NCBI RefSeq assembly: GCF_009753675.1
Contig: NZ_WQLV01000001.1
Location: 248,001 to 312,000, forward strand
Direction: 5' to 3'
Length of the DNA stretch: 64,000 bases
Source of the DNA: Parasedimentitalea huanghaiensis
GTDB taxonomy: Bacteria > Pseudomonadota > Alphaproteobacteria > Rhodobacterales > Rhodobacteraceae
A program made the position numbers and the translations under genes. This document shows, one piece after another, positions 37,093 through 46,753 of this stretch. Every line of letters begins with the position of its first letter. The stretch's first letter is position 1. The notes beneath the pieces are model-generated. The model was given only the letters and a program-made list of their open reading frames with translations. It was not told the DNA's origin and made no database searches.

Positions 37093-38091
37093 CTACCTAT
37101 TCAGCAGGCGCGCGACTTCTGGCGCGAAGTAAGTCAAAATGCCATCACATCCTGCGCGTTTGAATGCCATCAAGCTTTCCAGCATCACCTGTTCGCCATC
37201 GATCCAACCGTTTTGTGCAGCGGCTTGGATCATCGCGTATTCGCCGGATACCTGGTAGGCACATGTGGGGGCCCCAAATGTGGATTTAATACGGTGGCAT
37301 ATGTCGAGATAGGCGATACCAGGCTTAATCATAACCATATCTGCACCTTCACTAAGGTCGCGCTGAACCAGCCGTATGGCCTCATCGCTGTTGGCCGGAT
37401 CCATTTGATAGGTTTTCTTATCTCCATTCAGTGCACCCGAAGCGCCAACCGCATCACGAAAAGGGCCATAATACCCCGACGCGTATTTTGCAGAATAGGA
37501 CAAGATCATCACATTGGAATGGCCAGCCTGCTCCAGTGCGTTACGCATTGCAGAAATTCGGCCGTCCATCATGTCTGAAGGACCAATGATATCGGCGCCA
37601 GCCTCAGCCTGAGCCAGTGTCATCTTTACCAGGGCCTCGACAGTAGCATCATTGACGATTTCGCCGTTTACGACAAATCCGTCGTGGCCGTTTATGTTGT
37701 AGGGATCAAGTGCCACATCTGTCATTACCGCGATGTCTGGAGCTGCCGCCTTGATCGCACGAACGGCTTGGTTGGTTAGGTTGTCCGGATTCCAGGCCTC
37801 CGCGCAATCTTCCGTTTTGAGGCCGGCATCTGTATACGGGAACAAACAAATGGCGGGGATACCCAATGCTTGGGCTTCGACTGCGGCCTCTGCAATCTTG
37901 TCGACAGAGCGTCGGACAACACCAGGCATTGAAGGAATAGGCTCCTCAATACCGCTGCCATCGCGAACGAAGACCGGCCAAATCAGATCGCTTGAGCCAA
38001 GACTGTTCTCGCGGACCAAATCCCGGATTGCCGGAGTTGACCGGGTGCGGCGAAGGCGGGCGGCGGGAAAGCTGGCAACAGTCGGCGTCAT
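37093..38091 (-). CDS. hemB: Porphobilinogen synthase (delta-aminolevulinic acid dehydratase)
   Basis: Condenses two 5-aminolevulinates to porphobilinogen for haem, and for bacteriochlorophyll where present. The 332-residue protein has both Schiff-base lysines, Lys202 in SYSAKYASGYYGPFRD and Lys256 in MIKPGIAYL. At the metal site the sequence is DVALDPYNINGHDG rather than the three-cysteine zinc motif, so it is the Mg-type or metal-independent form known in Rhodobacter and Pseudomonas. Divergent from a small membrane protein gene. Confidence 0.97.
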   Translation of the reverse strand: MTPTVASFPAARLRRTRSTPAIRDLVRENSLGSSDLIWPVFVRDGSGIEEPIPSMPGVVRRSVDKIAEAAVEAQALGIPAICLFPYTDAGLKTEDCAEAWNPDNLTNQAVRAIKAAAPDIAVMTDVALDPYNINGHDGFVVNGEIVNDATVEALVKMTLAQAEAGADIIGPSDMMDGRISAMRNALEQAGHSNVMILSYSAKYASGYYGPFRDAVGASGALNGDKKTYQMDPANSDEAIRLVQRDLSEGADMVMIKPGIAYLDICHRIKSTFGAPTCAYQVSGEYAMIQAAAQNGWIDGEQVMLESLMAFKRAGCDGILTYFAPEVARLLNR

Positions 38092-38257
38092 GGATATCTC
38101 CTTAGAATACTATCAAACTGGGTGGCATGGATTACTGCGTGTTAACAAGTGCACAATCGTCGCGATCTTCTGAATATTCAGACCAGACCTTGTGCAGGCG
38201 GGCGGGGCAGTGGATACATGCCAACACTTGACTTAGCGTGGCGTAGGGAGCGCAGCC

Positions 38258-38782
38258 TTGGATTTAGTTGATACTTTGGTTGAGCTGATTGACCTGCGAT
38301 CGTTTTCCAATCTCTGGTTTTGGATTGCCCTTGCAGTCATGTGGTCTTCTGCCAGTCATTGGGTGCTTGGGGTACCCATTGACATGGTCTATCGCGCCAA
38401 GCGGCATGGTGGTCAGGCCGAACAGGATTTGGAAGATGTGGTTCGAGGCAATGTAAACCGTCTTATGTACATTATGCAGGTGTCTGGTGCTTGGTTGCTA
38501 GCTCTGGTTTGTTTTGTCTTGTCCGGATTGCTGGTGTTGGGGTTCTTCTACCATGTAGAATTTGCGCAGGCGGCCTTTTTACTGGCTTTCCCATTGAGTC
38601 TGGTTGGTGTTCTTACCCGAGCAACTGCGGGGCGAATTGTACGGGACGGCATTTCGGGAACCGAGTTACAACAGGTTTTGGTTCGGTGCAGGCTGTATAT
38701 TCAGATGATTGGCACAGTATCGATCTTTGTTACCGCAATGTGGGGCATGTATCAAAACCTGCAACTTGGCTTCCTAGGTTAG
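38258..38782 (+). CDS. Four-helix membrane protein of unknown function
   Basis: A 174-residue protein from a TTG start at 38258 with GGGAG eight bases ahead. Hydrophobic helices are visible at about 17-40, 72-96, 97-118 and 145-166, with a conserved-looking basic loop PIDMVYRAKRHGGQAEQDLED between the first two. Relatives in Rhodobacterales are, as I recall, sometimes labelled as a component of the SufBCD complex, but no Suf gene is near and the protein has no iron-sulfur or ATPase motif, so I treat that label as unsupported. mfd follows in the same direction within about 30 bases. Confidence 0.75.
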   Translation: MDLVDTLVELIDLRSFSNLWFWIALAVMWSSASHWVLGVPIDMVYRAKRHGGQAEQDLEDVVRGNVNRLMYIMQVSGAWLLALVCFVLSGLLVLGFFYHVEFAQAAFLLAFPLSLVGVLTRATAGRIVRDGISGTELQQVLVRCRLYIQMIGTVSIFVTAMWGMYQNLQLGFLG

Positions 38783-38809
38783 CAGGCCATGAAAGAGGAG
38801 AAGCGCACA

Positions 38810-41800
38810 ATGGTGCAGCGTGTTATCACCATGGGCGGTGCGCCGGAAGGGTTTGATGCCCGTTTGATCCTCAAGGAGGTGAGCAAATCTGGCGAACCCG
38901 TGCTCCATGTGGCACGCGATGACAAACGTATGGAGGCGATGCGGGCTGCGCTTGCGTTCTTTGCCCCAGACATGCCGGTGTTTGTGTTTCCTGGTTGGGA
39001 CTGTTTACCATACGATCGGGTGTCGCCGAATGCTGACATTGCGGCCGCGAGAATGGCAACCTTGGCGGCGCTAGTCCACCAAATGCCGAGCGAATTTGTA
39101 CTATTGACGACATTGAATGCAGCAACCCAACGGGTGCCGGCTCGCACCGTGTTGCGCGAAGCTGCGTTTTCGGCACAGGTGAACAAGCGTATTGATGAAA
39201 CGGCATTACGTAATTTTCTGGTTCGGATGGGGTTCACACAAAGCCCAACAGTGATGGAACCGGGAGACTATGCAATCCGAGGTGGTATCATAGACATCTT
39301 CCCCCCAGGTCAAACTGGTCCGGTACGGCTGGATTTATTTGGAGATGTGTTGGATGGCGCTCGTCGCTTTGATCCAGTTAATCAGCGGACGATTGAAAAA
39401 CTGGATCTGATTGAACTAGCTCCGGTTTCCGAAGTGATTCTTGATGAAGCGGCGATCACCCGGTTCAGGCAGAACTATCGGATAGAATTTGGCGCTGCTG
39501 GGACAGATGACCCATTGTATGAGGCTGTGAGTGCAGGGCGTAAGCATCAGGGTATTGAGCATTGGTTGCCGTTCTTTCATGAAAAGATGGAAACGCTCTT
39601 TGATTATATGCCGAAGGCAACAGTGACACTAGACGATCAGGTGACACCAGCTCGGTTAGCCCGCTGGGAAACTATTGAAGATCAGTATGAAAATCGAAAA
39701 ATTGCGATGCAGTCCAAGGGGCGGATCGACACGGTTTACAAACCGACCCCACCAGGATTGCTATATTTGGATGACGCCACTTGGGAGAAGGTTATTTCTG
39801 ACCAGAGGGTGATCCAATTGCATCCGCTCCCTCAGGCCACTGGGCCGGGTGTCCTGGATGCAGGTGGTCGAATAGGCCGGAACTTCTCTCCAGAACGACA
39901 GCAAGAAAGTATCAGTCTTTTTGGGGCCTTGGCAGACCATATTCGGGCGCGACTGATTGAAGGACCTGTTGTGGTTGCATCTTATTCCGAAGGTGCACGA
40001 GAACGATTGACTGGGTTAATCGAGGATGAAGGGCTTGCTGAAGTTATCCCGGTAATGAATGGCACCCGGATTGGGAAGTCCGGACTACATCTTGCTGTCT
40101 GGGCGCTGGAACATGGGTTTGTGACCCAGGACATGACGGTCATTTCTGAACAGGATGTCTTGGGCGACAGATTGATCCGGGCGCCGCGAAAACGGCGCAA
40201 GGCGGAAAATTTCCTGACAGAAACTCAGTCGCTTAGTCCGGGTGACTTGGTGGTGCATGTTGACCATGGCATCGGTCGGTTCCTTGGGTTGGAAGTTGTA
40301 ACTGCAGCTGGCGCTGCACATGAATGCATCCTTCTTCAATACGCAGAAGCCGCCAAACTGTACTTGCCAGTTGAAAACATCGAGCTGTTGTCAAAATACG
40401 GTCACGACGAAGGCTTGTTGGACAGGCTGGGCGGTGGTGCCTGGCAAGCTAAAAAAGCCAAGCTGAAGGAACGTATCCGCGAAGTAGCTGACCGGTTGAT
40501 CCGGGTGGCCGCTGAACGCGCCCTGCGGCGTGCACCTGTACTTGATCCGCCACCTGGCAGCTGGGACGCTTTTTCTGCGCGTTTTCCATATCAAGAGACA
40601 GACGATCAATTGCGTTCTATTGGGGATGTCATTGATGATCTTACATCTGGTCGCCCAATGGACAGGCTCGTCTGTGGTGACGTTGGTTTTGGCAAAACTG
40701 AAGTCGCAATGAGGGCTGCGTTTGTCGCAGCAATGTCAGGTGTGCAGGTTGCAATCGTCGCACCGACGACGTTGCTGGCGCGACAGCATTACGCAAGCTT
40801 TGCTGAGAGATTTCGGGGTTTTCCTTTAGAAGTCAGGCAGTTATCAAGATTTGTTACGGCAAAAGATGCTCAGGCGGCACGAGATGGAATTTCGCGTGGC
40901 ACGGTAGATATTGTTGTTGGTACCCACGCGCTCTTGGCAAAGAGCATCCGGTTTAAAGACCTTGGCCTTTTGATAATCGACGAAGAACAACACTTTGGGG
41001 TTGGTCACAAGGAACAGTTAAAGCAGATGCGTAGTGATATTCATGTGCTGACACTGACGGCGACGCCAATCCCGCGCACCCTTCAATTGTCACTTTCAGG
41101 GGTGCGGGACCTGTCAATCATTGGAACGCCGCCTGTCGATAGATTGGCGATCCGAACCTATGTGAGCGAATTTGATACTGTTACCATCCGCGAAGCCTTG
41201 CTCCGCGAACATTACCGTGGTGGGCAAAGCTTTTACGTGGTGCCGCGCGTCAGCGATCTTCCGGATATCGAAGCCTTCCTGAAAGACCAAATGCCCGAAC
41301 TCACCTATGTGATTGCACATGGTCAGTTGGCTGCAGGTGACCTGGATGAGCGCATGAATGCGTTCTATGATGGAAAATACGATGTTCTGCTTGCCACAAC
41401 CATTGTCGAAAGTGGGCTGGATATTCCTACCGCAAATACAATGGTGGTGCATCGGGCTGATATGTTCGGTCTATCACAGCTGTACCAAATCCGTGGACGG
41501 GTGGGGCGTTCCAAAACCCGCGCTTATGCCTATTTGACCACCAAACCCAGAACCAAACTGACACCCGCTGCAGAAAAGCGGCTGAGGGTTCTGGGGTCAT
41601 TGGATACTTTGGGCGCCGGCTTTACCCTTGCCTCGCAAGATCTTGATATCAGGGGTGCAGGAAATCTTTTGGGTGAAGAACAATCGGGCCAGATGCGCGA
41701 CGTCGGGTATGAGTTATACCAATCCATGTTAGAAGAAGCGATCAGTAAAATCCGATCTGGTCAGATGGAAGGTTTGACTGAGAGCGATGACCAATGGGCA

Positions 41801-42265
41801 CCGCAGATTAACCTAGGTGTTCCAGTCCTGATCCCAGAAAAATATGTACCTGACCTGGATGTTCGACTGGGCCTGTATCGACGCTTGTCATCACTCACCA
41901 CCAAAGTAGAACTCGAAGGGTTTGCTGCCGAGCTTATTGATCGCTTTGGAAAATTACCCAAAGAGGTCAATACATTGATGTTGGTTGTACGGATCAAAGC
42001 GATGTGTAAGCGGGCTGGAATTGCGAAACTTGATGGCGGTCCAAAGGGGGCGACCATTCAGTTCCACAACGATAAATTTGCTTCACCTACAGGGTTGGTC
42101 GAATTTATTCAGGCCCAGGATGGGCAAGCCAAAGTACGCGACAACAAAATAGTTGTAAGCCGTGACTGGCGCAGTGATGGTGACAAAATCAAGGGCGCCT
42201 TTGCAATTGCCCGTGACCTCGCTGAAAAAGTGGTTGCTGCCAAAAAGAAGAAAAAGACCGCTTAA
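38810..42265 (+). CDS. mfd: Transcription-repair coupling factor Mfd
   Basis: Displaces RNA polymerase stalled at DNA lesions and recruits UvrA. From the ATG at 38810 it has 1151 residues; AGAGGAG ends nine bases before it, while the ATG at 38789 has little support. UvrB-like N-terminal domains (FPGWDCLPYDR, GDYAIRGGIIDIFPPG) are followed by the RNA polymerase interaction domain (LSPGDLVVHVDHGIGRFLG), the motor with Walker A GDVGFGKTE at about residues 623-631 and DEEQ box at about 724, and the C-terminal TRCF domain. A Lys-rich tail (AAKKKKKTA) ends it. Standard length. Confidence 0.98.
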   Translation: MVQRVITMGGAPEGFDARLILKEVSKSGEPVLHVARDDKRMEAMRAALAFFAPDMPVFVFPGWDCLPYDRVSPNADIAAARMATLAALVHQMPSEFVLLTTLNAATQRVPARTVLREAAFSAQVNKRIDETALRNFLVRMGFTQSPTVMEPGDYAIRGGIIDIFPPGQTGPVRLDLFGDVLDGARRFDPVNQRTIEKLDLIELAPVSEVILDEAAITRFRQNYRIEFGAAGTDDPLYEAVSAGRKHQGIEHWLPFFHEKMETLFDYMPKATVTLDDQVTPARLARWETIEDQYENRKIAMQSKGRIDTVYKPTPPGLLYLDDATWEKVISDQRVIQLHPLPQATGPGVLDAGGRIGRNFSPERQQESISLFGALADHIRARLIEGPVVVASYSEGARERLTGLIEDEGLAEVIPVMNGTRIGKSGLHLAVWALEHGFVTQDMTVISEQDVLGDRLIRAPRKRRKAENFLTETQSLSPGDLVVHVDHGIGRFLGLEVVTAAGAAHECILLQYAEAAKLYLPVENIELLSKYGHDEGLLDRLGGGAWQAKKAKLKERIREVADRLIRVAAERALRRAPVLDPPPGSWDAFSARFPYQETDDQLRSIGDVIDDLTSGRPMDRLVCGDVGFGKTEVAMRAAFVAAMSGVQVAIVAPTTLLARQHYASFAERFRGFPLEVRQLSRFVTAKDAQAARDGISRGTVDIVVGTHALLAKSIRFKDLGLLIIDEEQHFGVGHKEQLKQMRSDIHVLTLTATPIPRTLQLSLSGVRDLSIIGTPPVDRLAIRTYVSEFDTVTIREALLREHYRGGQSFYVVPRVSDLPDIEAFLKDQMPELTYVIAHGQLAAGDLDERMNAFYDGKYDVLLATTIVESGLDIPTANTMVVHRADMFGLSQLYQIRGRVGRSKTRAYAYLTTKPRTKLTPAAEKRLRVLGSLDTLGAGFTLASQDLDIRGAGNLLGEEQSGQMRDVGYELYQSMLEEAISKIRSGQMEGLTESDDQWAPQINLGVPVLIPEKYVPDLDVRLGLYRRLSSLTTKVELEGFAAELIDRFGKLPKEVNTLMLVVRIKAMCKRAGIAKLDGGPKGATIQFHNDKFASPTGLVEFIQAQDGQAKVRDNKIVVSRDWRSDGDKIKGAFAIARDLAEKVVAAKKKKKTA

Positions 42266-42275
42266 CGGTGGAGCA

Positions 42276-42953
42276 TCAATCCCCTGCAACGAACGAGCAG
42301 AGCTGCCAGTCTCCGTTGGCAGTTTTTGTCAAAGACGCCCGATAACCGACTATTGGCCAAAGGTAATCCCTGTGCATGTAACCTGTGCGACTGTCGCCAA
42401 TTGTCACGTGTTGATACAGAGCGTTTTCGTCAAACTTAGCTATTGTCACAACTTCATGAGAAATCTGCTCTAGGATCGTCGCTTTGCTATCAGCCGACTG
42501 CCGAAGGGCAACATGGCGACCGTTTACAAAATAGGCTTCAAAAATGTCGATCTCGTCGGGCAGATCGATTTGCCAGTGAAATGGCATCAAGAATTCAGCA
42601 CTGTCAGCGAAGTATCCTGGTTGCTGAAGTGTTTTTTGCAGGTTTTTCCAATATGCTTCACGCAGGGCGTCAGCCTGAGGCCTGTATTCTTCACTCAGAC
42701 TTTCTTCGGGCAGTGTCAAATTGTGCCGGAATTCATCGTGGCCCCCATTGCCGCCGTGGCTAAGGTAAATCTGATTACAAGAGGCCGCAACGACTGCCTC
42801 AGTATCACGAGCAATGATGTCGGTGAGCAATTGGGTCCGAAAAATTGTAAGAGTTGGATCTTTTTCAGCCTGGTCGACCGGAGAGAGATGGATACGTTGG
42901 GCAACCAGTGGGCTTCCGAGGCCCACAAAACAAACGATAAGCGCCCTGATCAT
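42276..42953 (-). CDS. Periplasmic SH3-like domain protein of unknown function
   Basis: From the ATG at 42953, which overlaps the stop of the TPR gene by four bases (ATGA), the product has 225 residues. A signal peptide ends near GSPLVAQ. The C-terminal part (VTIGDSRTGYMHRDYLWPIVGYRASL) resembles a bacterial SH3-type domain with its typical GYVHRDYL-like strand; the middle (residues 30-130) has no recognised motif. Probably secreted to the periplasm, perhaps binding peptidoglycan; this is inference. Convergent with mfd, stops only 11 bases apart. Confidence 0.75.
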   Translation of the reverse strand: MIRALIVCFVGLGSPLVAQRIHLSPVDQAEKDPTLTIFRTQLLTDIIARDTEAVVAASCNQIYLSHGGNGGHDEFRHNLTLPEESLSEEYRPQADALREAYWKNLQKTLQQPGYFADSAEFLMPFHWQIDLPDEIDIFEAYFVNGRHVALRQSADSKATILEQISHEVVTIAKFDENALYQHVTIGDSRTGYMHRDYLWPIVGYRASLTKTANGDWQLCSFVAGD

Positions 42954-44611
42954 TCGTTTTCCTTCATTGCAACCTGTGCGCAGGCGCATGAGGCTGCGAC
43001 CCGGTCTGCACGTGCCATAGCCAGGTCCAGGTTGTGCTTTACATGTTTGATCTCAGTGGTTTCTCCCCGAGCCTTAAGACAATCATGCAGTCCCTTGAGG
43101 CTCCAGACATTGCTGGGGTGTATTGATGCTCGTGATAAGGAGCCACCAAGCCCTAAATCCTCACGGTAAACAGCCTCGGCCTGTGCAACGTGACCCTGTT
43201 CAAACAGTAAGGCCCCCAGTGCATGACGTGTAGGCTGCATCCAACCCCAAGGTTCGTCGTAAGGTAAGTTGTCGTCCAACTCGACGGATCGTCTTAAATG
43301 TGCAAAAGCGACGTCATAGTTTTCTTTACGATATTCAATCTCACCACGTAACATTTCTGCTGCAATTTCAATTAGATCTATCACACGGTTGTTATGCATC
43401 AATCGCGTTTCTGGGATCCTAGCTTTTGCAGCTTGGAACAAAACCTCTTCTGTTTCTGCTTCAATAACACGTCCGGTCGCGGCAAATCCGATTGCGCGAG
43501 CGTAGTGAGTTGTGGCGGTCAGAGTGCGGTACAGATCCGGGTCCTTGGGCAACTCCAACGCCATCGCTTCGTCCCAGCGACCAAATCGGATCAGAATATG
43601 AGGGCCCATTGCCATGTAGCTTTCAAAATAGTCGGCCATCGGCGGGCTTTCTATGCGTAACATGTCTTCTGGAACCGTTTCCCACATGCCTAGATTGGCG
43701 CGCCGCGCAGGCTCGTATTGTCCCAGGAACATCGCGCCATAAATGATAAAGTGATAGTTATGTTGGCGGTATCCAGTGTAGATATTATAGGCGCCTTCGC
43801 GGTGGTAATATTTTATATCAGCTTCAACCGCTTTTTCGTTCCAGTGAACAACGTCTTTGTAATCGCCACACAGGACATCAATGTGAGTGGGCATATGGAC
43901 CAGATGCCCGGCGTCTGGAACCAATGTGCGAAGGACGTCTCCGGCTTTCAGCGCCTTTTCTGGGCACGGCGACATTTCCATCAAATGTACGTAGAGGTGC
44001 AATAGACCTGGGTGTTGCATAGCTCCGGGTGCATGACTCATCGCCCATTCCAACACCTCTTGCGTCTCAAGCGTGGCGGCACCCTCTGCAGGCTGTCCGG
44101 TTTTCAAATCCCACATTTTCCATGGCGTTAGGTTGAGCAGGCTTTCCGCATAGATTGTTCGAAGATCTAGGTGATCGGGGCATTCGGCAAATGCAGCGCG
44201 CATGGCATCTGCAAAACTAAAATCCCATGCGTGCATGTCGTCGATCAGCTCGCGCTGCGGGTAACGAGCGGCTAGAGCATTTATTAGAGCAGCCTCTGGC
44301 TTGGTAACACCATCCACATGCGATACCGCCAGTTGCGCGGCATCAAAAGCAGTGCTTAGCGCTTTTTCTCGGCCTGGAACATCATGCAATTCCCAGGGCA
44401 TATTGTAATTCGGACCAGAGGCAAAGGCGACTCCCCAATGTGCCATCGCGCAGTTGGGGTCATGTTCTAATGCCCGCTGAAAACAAACCACCGCTTCTTG
44501 ATGATTATAGGCATAGGTCCAGACCAAGCCGCGATCAAACCAGAGCTGAGCATGGTTGGAGGTGCTGGTGATGGGGCAGGTATAGTTGCCCAAATCATAG
44601 TAGTCGCTCAT
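42950..44611 (-). CDS. TPR-repeat protein of the TTC38 type
   Basis: A 553-residue soluble helical protein. Tetratricopeptide-like repeats are seen from the N-terminus (NHQEAVVCFQRALEHDPNCA) to the end (YDVAFAHLRRSVELDDNLPY; QAEAVYREDLGLGGSLSR). Conserved pieces such as AHWGVAFASGPNYNMPWE, HMPTHIDVLCGDY and YRQHNYHF identify the family related to eukaryotic TTC38. No catalytic residues are known for the family and its role is undefined. GGAGGA precedes the ATG at a proper distance. It overlaps the periplasmic SH3-like gene, so the two are co-transcribed. Confidence 0.88.
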   Translation of the reverse strand: MSDYYDLGNYTCPITSTSNHAQLWFDRGLVWTYAYNHQEAVVCFQRALEHDPNCAMAHWGVAFASGPNYNMPWELHDVPGREKALSTAFDAAQLAVSHVDGVTKPEAALINALAARYPQRELIDDMHAWDFSFADAMRAAFAECPDHLDLRTIYAESLLNLTPWKMWDLKTGQPAEGAATLETQEVLEWAMSHAPGAMQHPGLLHLYVHLMEMSPCPEKALKAGDVLRTLVPDAGHLVHMPTHIDVLCGDYKDVVHWNEKAVEADIKYYHREGAYNIYTGYRQHNYHFIIYGAMFLGQYEPARRANLGMWETVPEDMLRIESPPMADYFESYMAMGPHILIRFGRWDEAMALELPKDPDLYRTLTATTHYARAIGFAATGRVIEAETEEVLFQAAKARIPETRLMHNNRVIDLIEIAAEMLRGEIEYRKENYDVAFAHLRRSVELDDNLPYDEPWGWMQPTRHALGALLFEQGHVAQAEAVYREDLGLGGSLSRASIHPSNVWSLKGLHDCLKARGETTEIKHVKHNLDLAMARADRVAASCACAQVAMKENE

Positions 44612-44681
44612 TCAAAACTCCTCCCCGAGAATGCGGAGAGGTTAGGGTTTTCAATGTACTACGGCAAGAAGGTCGTAGGGA

Positions 44682-45905
44682 CTATTCTGCTGGGAGGCGT
44701 GTTTCAACGCGCCCCATATGCAACATGAGCAAGTAAGCGGCGATGATCATTGTTAAAATGCCAGATGTCAGTGGTAGCAATGAGCCATCAAAGAACAACC
44801 CAATTGGCGCGGCAATGGCAGCCGCAAGCACCGTTGAAATGGCACCAATAACCGAAGCCGCCATGCCAGCAATGTGGCCCATGGGCTCCATCGCCATGGC
44901 ATTCAAATTACCCAAGGTCAAACCCACCATAAAAAATAGGCTGGTTTGCCAGGCTACAAACAGGCCAAATTGGAATGTGTCCGGTAGACTGGTGTTACTG
45001 AGAAACAGCACGGCAGTAGAAAACAGGATCTGGCTCGCAAGCGACCAGGTGACCATACGGCGCATTCCTACTTTGACCACAACAGCAGCGTTTATCAGGC
45101 TCGCGCTTCCAGACATTAGCGCGACAAAACCAAACCAAAAAGGAAAGCTGTCGGCGCGACCAAAAATCACGTCATATACAGGCTGCACCATGGTCAGCAT
45201 TGTGAACAGCGCGGCCATACAAAGGGTCTGAACAAAAATCGAAATACGTACCGTAGGATGGGCAAACATCTCGCGGATGGCACCGATCATCAAATGAAGC
45301 TGAAACGGGCGGCGATCTTCGCGCGCGAGCGGTTCTGGCAGGCGAATACCCATCCAGATCACTATAGTGATTGCAAATAAGGCAAAGGCGATGAAGATTG
45401 CACGCCAGCCCGCAAAGGCGATGATGACTGTCCCGAGCATGGGGGCAATAGCAGGTACCAAGGTGAAAATCATCATTGCGATTGACATGAGTTTTGCCAT
45501 CTCACGACCAGAATAAAGATCACGCACGATGGCCAATGCCACTACGCGTGGTCCTGCGGCTCCGAGACCCATTGTGACGCGGGCAAACAGGAGTAGTTCC
45601 AGAGAGGAACTGGCCCAGGCTACCGCAGCGGATACAACATACAGTGATGCCCCGGCGATAATCACTGGTTTGCGGCCAAACGCGTCAGACAATGGGCCGG
45701 TGAAAAAGGTGCCGACCCCCATACCAAAGACAAAAGCAGTCAGAATGAGCTGCGCACGGTTGATATCGTCCGCGCTGAGAGCAGCACCAATTTCTGGTAA
45801 AGCGGGCAGCATTGCATCGATGGAAAAAGCGATGGTGGCAAACATCATCGCAATCAACGAGATAAACTCGACCCTGGACATTTGATGGGCGGCTGGGTTG
45901 GACAT
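44682..45905 (-). CDS. Bcr/CflA-type MFS drug exporter
   Basis: A 407-residue major facilitator with twelve hydrophobic segments. The motif-A loop between helices 2 and 3 is GPLSDAFGRKPVIIAG and the motif-C-like helix 5 reads VPAIAPMLGTVI, both features of the Bcr/CflA (DHA1) antiporters that expel bicyclomycin, chloramphenicol, sulfonamides or dipeptides. Substrate unknown. GAGG precedes the ATG at a proper distance. It lies 70 bases before the TPR gene on the same strand, so partial read-through is possible. Confidence 0.92.
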   Translation of the reverse strand: MSNPAAHQMSRVEFISLIAMMFATIAFSIDAMLPALPEIGAALSADDINRAQLILTAFVFGMGVGTFFTGPLSDAFGRKPVIIAGASLYVVSAAVAWASSSLELLLFARVTMGLGAAGPRVVALAIVRDLYSGREMAKLMSIAMMIFTLVPAIAPMLGTVIIAFAGWRAIFIAFALFAITIVIWMGIRLPEPLAREDRRPFQLHLMIGAIREMFAHPTVRISIFVQTLCMAALFTMLTMVQPVYDVIFGRADSFPFWFGFVALMSGSASLINAAVVVKVGMRRMVTWSLASQILFSTAVLFLSNTSLPDTFQFGLFVAWQTSLFFMVGLTLGNLNAMAMEPMGHIAGMAASVIGAISTVLAAAIAAPIGLFFDGSLLPLTSGILTMIIAAYLLMLHMGRVETRLPAE

Positions 45906-46043
45906 ATATTACCTCAGGCGGCACTTCAGTAGGACCCGGAAATCGGATGCAATCTGGGAACCGCTAATTTTTGGCGCTATCATAGAATTTGGCGCGCATC
46001 CAGAAACTGCGTCGCACAGATGGGTGTGCATTGATGTTGACGT

Positions 46044-46075
46044 TACCTGAAATGGACGTGCATCCTTTTCAGGTA
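46044..46075 (-). terminator. Hairpin after the DsbA/FrnE gene
   Basis: TACCTGAA and TTCAGGTA form an 8-base stem whose interior pairs again (GGA/TCC). It starts 27 bases after the DsbA-like stop on the minus strand. No T run follows, so it is a moderate terminator candidate. Confidence 0.45.
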
Positions 46076-46101
46076 TTGAATGTAGTTGCTTTAAAATGGG
46101 T

Positions 46102-46752
46102 CTATGAGTTGCTAGTTTCGACCTGATCCATGATCTCGGCTATGACCTTAAGCCAAAGCTCAGGAGGTTGGGCGCCGGGAACCGCATGTTTATTGTCGAC
46201 AATAAATGTTGGTACAGAACTAACACCCATCTCTCGGCTATGGGCGTCGCGTGCTTTGATATCACCGGTGTCGTTGTCGGTAGAGAGTAGTTTTTGCACG
46301 ACAGCAGCATCCATACCGATGCTGTCGGCAATATCTCCCAGTACCTCGGAGTCACCAATGTCGCGGGCATCGACGAAATAAGCCTGAAACAAGGCGTCCA
46401 CAGCCTGTGTCTGTTTGTCTTCAATGCCGGCCCAATGGATCAGCCGGTGAGCATCCAACGTATTGGGGGTCCGCTTCATCGCTTCGAAGTTGATTGTGAG
46501 GCCCGCCTGTTGGGCGTGTTCGACGACAGGGGCGTATGCTTTTACAGCCCCATTTTGTCCACCAAATTTGGTCTCGAGATATTCTCGGCGGTCCATGCCT
46601 TTGGCGGGCATATCGGGATTTAACTGAAAAGGGTGCCATTCGATTACAAAAGGATGACTTGGCATTTGAGCCAGTGCTTTATCCAAATGGGCTTTGCCAA
46701 TGTAGCACCACGGGCAGATCGGATCCGAAAGAATATCGAGTTTTACGGTCAT
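46102..46752 (-). CDS. DsbA-family oxidoreductase of the FrnE type
   Basis: From the ATG at 46752, one base after the stop of the ligase gene, the protein has 216 residues. The thioredoxin-fold CXXC is CPWC at residues 13-16 (LSDPICPWCYIGK), and the family pattern continues with EWHPFQLNPDMP and a C-terminal VSSVPTFIVDNKHAVPGAQPPE, including the cis-Pro loop VPTF. No signal peptide, so it works in the cytoplasm; FrnE-type and 2-hydroxychromene-2-carboxylate isomerase-related proteins belong here. Tight coupling to the acyl-CoA ligase suggests one pathway, but the chemistry is unknown. Confidence 0.92.
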   Translation of the reverse strand: MTVKLDILSDPICPWCYIGKAHLDKALAQMPSHPFVIEWHPFQLNPDMPAKGMDRREYLETKFGGQNGAVKAYAPVVEHAQQAGLTINFEAMKRTPNTLDAHRLIHWAGIEDKQTQAVDALFQAYFVDARDIGDSEVLGDIADSIGMDAAVVQKLLSTDNDTGDIKARDAHSREMGVSSVPTFIVDNKHAVPGAQPPELWLKVIAEIMDQVETSNS

Positions 46753-46753
46753 G

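Noticed and set aside
42513-43169. 218-codon plus-strand frame across the SH3-like and TPR gene junction
   Set aside because: Antisense to two supported genes; no ribosome site or domain.
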